Of a DNA stretch of 11,334 nucleotides, positions 6,957 to 11,334 are shown one piece after another. The notes beneath the pieces are model-generated. The model ran no database searches and was not told where the DNA came from. It saw only the letters and a program-made list of their open reading frames with translations. Positions within the stretch are counted from its first letter, which is position 1, and each line of letters opens with the position of its first letter. This DNA is from RGIG5952 sp045627605. Lineage in GTDB: Bacteria; Verrucomicrobiota; Kiritimatiellia; RFP12; JAAYLN01. The stretch is taken from contig JAZQOA010000073.1 in the NCBI GenBank assembly GCA_045627605.1, positions 1-11,334 of the forward strand, in the 5' to 3' direction. The translations under genes were made by a program, and so were the position numbers.

Positions 6957-8135
6957 TTAATCTGCTTGGCCAAGCTTTCGCGCTTCGGCTATCTCCATGC
7001 GCCGCGTCAGCTCACCTTCGACCTCTTCGACGGTCGGCAGCTGAGACTTGAAGTCCGCCGGAATGAAACGCTCAAGCACATAATCGGAAACACCTATCGG
7101 CAAAGACGAAGATTCAAGGGCGTACTGCACCGTAACCCGATCCTTTTCGCGGCAGATGATCAGCCCGACCGTCTGCTGTTCGTCGGGCCTTTTCAGCTGA
7201 TGGTTGACCGCGACCATATATGTGCCGATCTGCCCGATGTCGGCAGGATCAAACTTCCGCACTTTTACCTCGATGACATAATACCGCCGCTCGATGACAT
7301 TATAGAACAGCATGTCAATCGCCCGCTGCGTCTCGCCGACTTGCAGCTTGTACTCCCGCCCGAGATAAGAGAAGCCCTTGCCAAGCTCCTGAAGGAACTG
7401 TTCAATGTTCTTGATCAGTTCAGTCTTCAGCTCCTCCTCGCGATACTTCTCGTCCATCGCGAGGAAGCTGAAGTCATACGGATCCTTAAGCGTCTCCTTG
7501 GCAAGGTCACTATGGGGATTGGTCAACGTCAAGTCGAAGTTCGTTTCCGACAACCCCTGCCGCAGATGGAGATTCGACGCGATGTTGTTCTCCAACATCG
7601 CGCGACTCCATCCGTTCTCGACCGTCTTACGGACATAGAACAGAGCAACCCTTTGATCCTCCTTGAACTTGTCCATAATGTGGACATGGTGGCCCCACGG
7701 GACGGCAAAGAGCATACGCGAGACATTGGGGAAGTCTTGCTCAAATTGGCGCAACTCCGTCGTTCGTGACCCCACGGCACTTATTTGCGCAACAACTTGT
7801 TGCGTAAATTCCCCACTCTCCAATTGCGCAACAGCTTGTTGCGCAATTTCCCGAGTTCCATACAACTCGGCAAACAGTCGCATATACTGAAGATTGCGCA
7901 CCGAAAAACACTTCGCCTCCGGCATCCAGGCCTTCAGATCGGCACTGACGCGCTGCATGAACTTGGAACCCCACGGCTGATTCTTCTCAAGACGCACAAT
8001 GTCCGCGCCGAGCGACCAGTAGAACTTCAGCATCTCGACGTTAACTGCCGTAGCGGCCTTGATCTGACTCTGCTTGTACCGTCGGGCAATCCCGCCGATC
8101 CACTCGCTATACTCTTTGTCGTTCATGATTTCCAT
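6957..8135 (-). CDS. YhcG/DUF1016-family PDDEXK nuclease
   Basis: This 392-residue protein has the two-part layout of the YhcG (DUF1016) family. An all-helical N-terminal domain (about residues 8-200, with WSLGADIVRLE, FSVRNLQYMRLFAELYG, AVPWGHHVHIMDK and NGWSRAMLENNI) is followed by a PDDEXK nuclease domain (about 215-365). The probable catalytic residues are Asp 274 (in AIDMLFYN) and Glu 289 and Lys 291 (in YYVIEVKVRKF); all are present, so it should be active. Members are predicted DNA endonucleases found near restriction-modification and other accessory loci, and the exact role is not established. Residues 96-121 contain a duplicated 13-residue unit (EIAQQAVAQLESG, then EFTQQVVAQISAV) that separates the N-terminal helices from PWGH. 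The ATG at 8135 has AAGGAG 12 bases upstream; the ATG at 8126 is an alternative. Base composition is more AT-rich than in the flanking core genes, as in the gene upstream, which suggests acquisition. No methylase or specificity subunit is visible nearby. Confidence 0.88.
   Translation of the reverse strand: MEIMNDKEYSEWIGGIARRYKQSQIKAATAVNVEMLKFYWSLGADIVRLEKNQPWGSKFMQRVSADLKAWMPEAKCFSVRNLQYMRLFAELYGTREIAQQAVAQLESGEFTQQVVAQISAVGSRTTELRQFEQDFPNVSRMLFAVPWGHHVHIMDKFKEDQRVALFYVRKTVENGWSRAMLENNIASNLHLRQGLSETNFDLTLTNPHSDLAKETLKDPYDFSFLAMDEKYREEELKTELIKNIEQFLQELGKGFSYLGREYKLQVGETQRAIDMLFYNVIERRYYVIEVKVRKFDPADIGQIGTYMVAVNHQLKRPDEQQTVGLIICREKDRVTVQYALESSSLPIGVSDYVLERFIPADFKSQLPTVEEVEGELTRRMEIAEARKLGQAD
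7785..7846. repeat. Two tandem copies of a 23-base palindrome, 39-base period, inside the nuclease gene
   Basis: Copy A (7824-7846) has arms TTGCGCAACA and TGTTGCGCAA around GCT, a perfect ten-base inverted repeat. Copy B (7785-7807) has the same arms around ACT, with one mismatch (GTAA in place of GCAA). The copies start exactly 39 bases apart, that is 13 codons, so gain or loss of a unit keeps the reading frame. They encode the QQAVAQ and QQVVAQ motifs on the minus strand. Confidence 0.85.
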
Positions 8136-8147
8136 AATCTATCAAAG

Positions 8148-8153
8148 CTCCTT
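8148..8153 (-). promoter_or_regulatory. Ribosome binding site of the YhcG-type nuclease
   Basis: AAGGAG reads on the minus strand, 12 bases before the ATG at 8135, which is a long but workable spacing. It lies in the 54-base gap after the upstream gene. In the mRNA the flanking ATCAA and TTGAT could pair (8156-8152 with 8145-8141) and place GGAG in a six-base loop; the stem is too weak for me to claim regulation. Confidence 0.5.
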
Positions 8154-8189
8154 GATGGCTATCATGGCGCACCTGCCACCTCTCGCAGT

Positions 8190-8594
8190 TTATCCGTTAG
8201 AGAGTAACGAAATCCAACCGCACTTTTCAAACGCCTGGCACAACTGAATCATTCCGCTCTTCTCCGCGCTAGTCATACCTTCAAACGAAAGCACGAAAAC
8301 ATCCTCCTTCATGTGCGCCAATTTCTTGACAAGCGGAATTGCGTGAACGCGGTTGTTGAACAACAGCCGCGCAACTCCAGCATAAGTTGCCTTCTCCTCC
8401 TTGAACTTGCATTTCAAGATCCGATATCCAAGCCCGGCAAAATAAGCGGCCAACTTTTTTGTCTTCGTCGCGTGATACCACTCATCCGATTCCAGAATCC
8501 GCCGATTACGATCTTGCATAACGGCCTCTATCCGTTGCTCAATCAAGGCCTTGGCCGCACACCAAGCATCATAGTCTGAAACATTATTAGCCAT
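8190..8594 (-). CDS. Unrecognised 134-residue protein upstream of the nuclease
   Basis: I do not recognise this family. The ATG at 8594 is chosen because AGAGG precedes it by five bases; the GTG at 8600 would add two residues with a poorer site. The protein has no signal peptide and no hydrophobic segment, so it should be cytoplasmic. The N-terminal half is helical and charged (AKALIEQRIEAVMQDRNRR, then DEWYHATKTKKLAAYFAGLGY). A basic strand-like stretch follows (YRILKCKFKEE), and the C-terminal half alternates short strands and helices (DVFVLSFEG, then QAFEKCGWISLL). It is AT-rich, like the nuclease gene that starts 54 bases downstream on the same strand, and a promoter lies just upstream, so the two probably form an operon. 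It could be a partner, regulator or immunity-type protein for the nuclease, but only the arrangement supports that. Coding status is supported by the ribosome binding site, a promoter and composition shared with the nuclease. Confidence 0.7.
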   Translation of the reverse strand: MANNVSDYDAWCAAKALIEQRIEAVMQDRNRRILESDEWYHATKTKKLAAYFAGLGYRILKCKFKEEKATYAGVARLLFNNRVHAIPLVKKLAHMKEDVFVLSFEGMTSAEKSGMIQLCQAFEKCGWISLLSNG

Positions 8595-8637
8595 AAGCAC
8601 CTCTTTTTAATCGATTGAGGTAATTGCCGACGCAACA

Positions 8638-8666
8638 ATTATGCCAAACCGCAGACTTACGCGCAA
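8638..8666 (-). promoter_or_regulatory. Promoter of the two-gene nuclease operon
   Basis: On the minus strand TTGCGC (8666-8661) is followed after 17 bases by CATAAT (8643-8638), which is directly preceded by TGG (8646-8644), an extended -10. The start point would fall near 8631, giving a leader of about 37 bases before the ATG at 8594. The -35 matches the consensus only in TTG. Confidence 0.5.
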
Positions 8667-8679
8667 GCGTTTTCCCGCA

Positions 8680-8917
8680 TTTGCGGCGCCACATTTGCGG
8701 CCCATCGCCAAAGCCGGGGCCGGGACATCATGCGGAAAGTCTGCCGGGCGTGTGCCTCGGCTGGCGGAGCCGTGCCCCGCAACCCGGCGGGAAGCCGCAA
8801 AATCCCGGTGGTTTCCCGTTTGCGGCCGCCCCGCCGGGGGTAAAAAACTCGCGGTTGTGCGGCCAGGCCATTCACTGGCTGAAATCAGTCGATTTTCATG
8901 CCTCACAAGGCCGCAAA
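8680..8917. repeat. Octamer TTTGCGGC/GCCGCAAA repeated five times
   Basis: TTTGCGGC occurs at 8680-8687, 8694-8701 and 8819-8826, and its complement GCCGCAAA at 8794-8801 and 8910-8917. The first two lie in a direct repeat of CATTTGCGGC with a 14-base period (8678-8687 and 8692-8701). Five exact copies in 240 bases is far above chance for an eight-base word. Confidence 0.75.
8783..8838. repeat. Large nested GC-rich palindrome
   Basis: CCCGGCGGG (8783-8791) pairs with CCCGCCGGG (8830-8838), nine bases. Inside it, GCCGCAAA (8794-8801) pairs with TTTGCGGC (8819-8826), eight bases. An internal loop of AA against CGC joins the stems, and a 17-base loop closes them. There is no T-run after it on either strand, so it is not a standard terminator. 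A smaller hairpin (CGGCT 8758-8762 with AGCCG 8768-8772) lies just upstream. Confidence 0.7.
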
Positions 8918-8924
8918 CCACGAG
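8848..8924. repeat. Imperfect inverted repeat, 17 and 16 bases, flanking 44 bases
   Basis: The left arm at 8848-8864 (CTCGCGGTTGTGCGGCC) is complementary to the right arm at 8909-8924 (GGCCGCAAACCACGAG), apart from one inserted base and one mismatch. The enclosed segment carries a short hairpin (CTGA AA TCAG). The left arm follows the nested palindrome by nine bases, so the two together could fold as one structured RNA or mark one repeat element. Confidence 0.55.
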
Positions 8925-8970
8925 GTTTTGCATTTACCTCTCATTTTTGAGCGGACTAATTTTGATTCTA

Positions 8971-9001
8971 TGGTATACTATTCGACATTCGGAAGGCGAG
9001 G
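8971..9001 (+). promoter_or_regulatory. Extended -10 promoter and ribosome binding site of the glycosidase-deacetylase gene
   Basis: TGG (8971-8973) is followed directly by TATACT (8974-8979), so transcription should start near 8986, giving a leader of about 23 bases. GAGG at 8998-9001 lies seven bases before the ATG at 9009. I find no good -35 hexamer at 16-18 bases, so the extended -10 may carry the promoter. Confidence 0.55.
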
Positions 9002-9008
9002 CTCATAG

Positions 9009-11334
9009 ATGGAACACCATTTGTTGAAGACGAATCTGCCGGCGTCGGGGGCGGGGAAGGTCCGCCATCTTTCCGTCGCCGGCGACGGCATCGGTCCGTT
9101 TGTTCCCTGCAAGTTCAGGATGGGTGGCGCCGCTACCGCGGCGGAAGACTTGCGGAATATCAGCAAGAGAACGGGACTGCGGCGGTTCCTGCTGACGGGG
9201 CCGGGCTTTGACGAGGTGATGTATGCGCCGTTCGCCGACGACCTCTATGCGAAGATGGGCGCGGAGATGGCGGAAGTGAAGCGGCTCTTGTCCGACACCG
9301 ACATCGAGCTTGGCTGGTGGTGCGCGCCGTCGATAAGGTATGTCTCCGGTTTCGCGTCGATCGAAGACGCCAGTGGCAACAAGAGCAAGGACAACAAGAA
9401 GTGTCCGCTCGATCCCGCGTTTCAGTCCGACTGGTCGGCGAAAGTGAAGTCGGTGGCCGCGGCATTTCTTCCGGCGATGATCTGCATCGAGGATGACTAT
9501 ACGCTCGCCTGGGGGCGGGGACTCAACGGATGCGCCTGCTTTTGTCCGCGCCATCTCGCCAGCTTCGCCTCCCGCTACGGCAAGGCGCTTACGGGACCGG
9601 AAATCGCTGCGGCTTTCGCGAATCGGACGAAGGAGAACGAACCGATCCGCCGCGCCTTTGCGGAGACGGTGCGGGCCTCGCTCGCGGAACTGGCAGGTTG
9701 TGTCCGGGCGGCGGTTGACGAGGTTGATCCGTCAATCCGCATCATGCTGTGCGAATCCGGAGCCTGCAGCGACTATGACGGCGATGCGCTGGAGACGCTG
9801 GCACATACGTTTTCCGGTCCCGGGACGCGTCCCTGTGTCCGTCCGTCGGGTGCGATCTACGGCGCGCAGACGACGCCGGCGGACATTCCTCCGGCCGTCG
9901 CCCACACGATGTTCACGCTTGAGCGGCTGCCGCGCGACATCGAGACGTTTTACGAGGCCGATCCCTATCCGCACAATCGTTTCTTCACCTCGGCGGCGCA
10001 GATGCAGTCGCTGATGGCCGGCGCGATGTTCATGGGCTCGCAGAACATCCTGTTCTATTGCCTGCAGTATCTGGACGATCCGCTGGAAGATCCCGGTTAT
10101 GCCGAAGCCTACCGGTCGATGAGGCCGCGTCTGGAAACCGTCCGGTCGTTTGTCGCGGATCGGCACGCGCGTTTGGCGGGCGTTCGCGTGCTTTGGCATC
10201 CGGAGGACTCGTATCTCACGCACGGGATTGGCGGGGGACACGGCGGACAGCTGGCTGACGGCGCGTTCCTCTGCGCCAAGATGGGACTTCCCTATACGAC
10301 GCGGGCCGACGCGGAGGGACCGGTGATGATGATGGGGAATGTTGCCGAAACGATGTCCGACGACGAGATTCGGCGGATCCTTTCCGGTGGCGTGTTGCTG
10401 GACGCGCCGGCCGCGGCGTTGCTGCAGCGGCGGGGCTTCGGCGCGCAGCTGGGGGCGGACGTCGAACTGGCCGATGGACGGCTTCCGGTGATCGGCGAGC
10501 GGCTCTTGCCGGCGGCGGGGCTGTCCTGCAAGGGCAGGACGGTGAATGCGTTCTACATCCTCAGCGCCGGAACGGAGGGGACGGTGACGGCCTTTGCCAC
10601 GCTTCGTCCGCGAGCCGGCACGGAAGTCTGGTCGGAGTTCACGGGCGTTGGCGGAAAGCTGGTGACGCCTTCGGTTACCTACGCGACCAATTCGCTGGGC
10701 GGTCGGGTGGCGATTCTTGCGACTTCGCTGCTCGGGAACCGTTCCTCGGGACTCTACAACCTGCGCAAGCAGGAACTCTTGCGCAATCTCTTCAATCGCC
10801 TTGCGCAGGGGACGATTCCGGTGGCGGCTGTTGGAGCACCGGGCATCTGGACCCTCGCTCAGCTTGCGTCTGACGGCAAGGAGATGCTGGTGATGGTAAA
10901 CAACCTGTCGGGAGACGAGCGTACGGACGTTGAATTCGACATCCATCAGGATTGGGTCGGCGCGAGCGTGTCCTGGATGGACCGGAACGGCGCCTTGAAG
11001 CCGCTGGGTTCGTTGACGAAAAGGTGGAAGGCGCCGTTGGCTCTTGGCCAGATGTCTCCTGAATTCCTGGTAGTTGAAAAGAAGCCGGCGCTGGTCTTGC
11101 GCTTCGATGACAACAAGAGTCCGCAGCAGTGGCAGGAGATTGCCGAAATCTTCGAGGCAATCGGCGGACGGTGTTCGTTCGCGGTGAATCCGGCCTGGCT
11201 GAACGAGGAACAGTGGGCCAAGCTCCGCGAGCTCTCGGCGCGCGGACACGAGATTATGGATCATACGCCGCAGCATGCGATCTTCAAGCTTGAACACGAC
11301 GGAAAGGTTGACCTGTATTGTCCAGAAGTCGACC
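9009..11334 (+). CDS. Putative TIM-barrel glycosidase fused to a polysaccharide deacetylase (NodB) domain, 3' end outside the window
   Basis: The ATG at 9009 directly follows an in-frame TAG (9006-9008) and has GAGG seven bases upstream. The frame is open for 775 codons to the right edge. No signal peptide is present, so the visible product is predicted cytoplasmic. Residues 1 to about 400 look like a GH42-like barrel. One probable strand-end acidic motif is CIEDDYTLAWG (Glu 161, Asp 162, Asp 163), followed by the Cys-rich GCACFCPRH, a possible metal site or disulfide pair. A second, DIETFYEADPYPHNRFF, has Glu 312 and Glu 316 as nucleophile candidates. Residues of about 400-510 suit a trimerisation/Rossmann-like domain, and about 510-690 suit beta-sandwich domains. 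At about residue 695 a NodB domain begins: RFDDN (Asp 700, Asp 701) is motif 1, and HTPQH (His 752, His 756) matches the H-S/T-x-x-H metal-binding motif 2. The remaining NodB motifs lie beyond the edge. Substrate is unknown. The deacetylase call rests on two motifs; the barrel call rests on overall resemblance. Confidence 0.75.
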   Translation, partial: MEHHLLKTNLPASGAGKVRHLSVAGDGIGPFVPCKFRMGGAATAAEDLRNISKRTGLRRFLLTGPGFDEVMYAPFADDLYAKMGAEMAEVKRLLSDTDIELGWWCAPSIRYVSGFASIEDASGNKSKDNKKCPLDPAFQSDWSAKVKSVAAAFLPAMICIEDDYTLAWGRGLNGCACFCPRHLASFASRYGKALTGPEIAAAFANRTKENEPIRRAFAETVRASLAELAGCVRAAVDEVDPSIRIMLCESGACSDYDGDALETLAHTFSGPGTRPCVRPSGAIYGAQTTPADIPPAVAHTMFTLERLPRDIETFYEADPYPHNRFFTSAAQMQSLMAGAMFMGSQNILFYCLQYLDDPLEDPGYAEAYRSMRPRLETVRSFVADRHARLAGVRVLWHPEDSYLTHGIGGGHGGQLADGAFLCAKMGLPYTTRADAEGPVMMMGNVAETMSDDEIRRILSGGVLLDAPAAALLQRRGFGAQLGADVELADGRLPVIGERLLPAAGLSCKGRTVNAFYILSAGTEGTVTAFATLRPRAGTEVWSEFTGVGGKLVTPSVTYATNSLGGRVAILATSLLGNRSSGLYNLRKQELLRNLFNRLAQGTIPVAAVGAPGIWTLAQLASDGKEMLVMVNNLSGDERTDVEFDIHQDWVGASVSWMDRNGALKPLGSLTKRWKAPLALGQMSPEFLVVEKKPALVLRFDDNKSPQQWQEIAEIFEAIGGRCSFAVNPAWLNEEQWAKLRELSARGHEIMDHTPQHAIFKLEHDGKVDLYCPEVD

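Larger units (their letters stand above)
8595..9008. other. Divergent intergenic region (about 410 bases) without a convincing gene
   Basis: This stretch separates the leftward nuclease operon from the rightward glycosidase-deacetylase gene. Each end has an outward promoter. The central part (about 8670-8930) is GC-rich and full of inverted repeats, listed separately. Several frames are open across it on both strands, but their products are Arg/Pro/Ala-rich without any recognisable motif, and none has a good ribosome binding site. I see no tRNA or known riboswitch pattern. It could be a dispersed intergenic repeat, a small RNA locus or a regulatory region. Confidence 0.6.

Noticed and set aside
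6921..7769. 282-codon plus-strand frame
   Set aside because: It is antisense to the YhcG-type nuclease, which has a complete family layout and catalytic residues.
7746..7769. Possible third, decayed palindrome copy 39 bases before copy B
   Set aside because: The spacing fits and the word TTGGCGCAAC resembles the arm, but an extra base and a poor second half make it too weak to claim.
7785..7846. CRISPR-like repeat-spacer reading of the palindromes
   Set aside because: There are only two units, the intervals are 16 bases, and the sequence lies in frame inside a nuclease gene; no cas genes are present.
8783..8850. Intrinsic terminator reading of the nested palindrome and the nearby A-run
   Set aside because: On the plus strand the stem is followed by an A-run and on the minus strand the T-run precedes it. 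Neither orientation gives a stem followed by T residues.
8607..8933. 108-codon minus-strand frame, with overlapping plus-strand frames at 8624-8950 and 8641-9027
   Set aside because: Several frames are open at once through the same GC-rich palindromic DNA, none with a good ribosome binding site or motif, so openness alone is no evidence. They would gain weight only if homologues with codon-level conservation were found.
9732..11297. 521-codon open frame on the minus strand
   Set aside because: It lies wholly antisense to the glycosidase-deacetylase frame. Its product is Arg/His/Pro-rich without any motif, and long antisense frames are common in GC-rich genes.

Overview
The window reads as a GC-rich chromosome segment from a Gram-negative bacterium. 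The evidence is a bacterial alpha-2-macroglobulin joined to penicillin-binding protein 1C, a pair known from Gram-negatives that protects and repairs the periplasm and cell wall. The large glycosidase-like gene at the right edge, with an E-D-D-Y strand motif followed by a Cys-rich GCACFCPRH segment, recalls uncharacterised carbohydrate-active proteins of gut Lentisphaerota, Kiritimatiellota and Verrucomicrobiota. That placement is an inference with low confidence; no rRNA or other taxonomic marker except lepA is present.

Layout. Bases 1-2943 (+) hold the C-terminal part of an alpha-2-macroglobulin with an intact CLEQ thioester motif. It overlaps by 32 bases a pbpC gene (2912-5050, +), so the two look translationally coupled. 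Bases 5086-6903 (-) hold lepA (elongation factor 4), convergent with pbpC and separated by only 35 bases, with a hairpin spanning the junction. Bases 6957-8594 (-) are a visibly more AT-rich two-gene block: a YhcG/DUF1016-type PDDEXK nuclease (6957-8135), preceded by an unrecognised 134-residue protein (8190-8594). By hand count, bases 8401-8460 have 25 G+C of 60, against 44 of 60 in bases 2221-2280. This block looks like an accessory, possibly transferred, insertion between core genes. Bases 8595-9008 are a divergent intergenic region with promoters pointing outward at both ends and a GC-rich, palindrome-filled centre. Bases 9009-11334 (+) are one frame open to the right edge. It encodes a protein of more than 775 residues in which a TIM-barrel glycosidase-like region is followed by the start of a NodB/polysaccharide deacetylase domain.

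How the parts relate. The A2M-PbpC pair is a known functional partnership: the protease trap protects, and the glycosyltransferase/transpeptidase repairs. LepA is a housekeeping translation factor. The nuclease block and the glycosidase-deacetylase gene appear unrelated to these and to each other. Three places upstream of genes carry the same kind of -10 element (TGG followed by TATAAT, CATAAT or TATACT), which suggests a common extended -10 promoter style in this genome. At lepA this element lies so near the ATG that the transcript should be leaderless.

The points most worth a second look are the glycosidase-deacetylase fusion, the in-frame 39-base palindromic repeat inside the nuclease gene, the structured intergenic element with five copies of one octamer, and the probable leaderless lepA.
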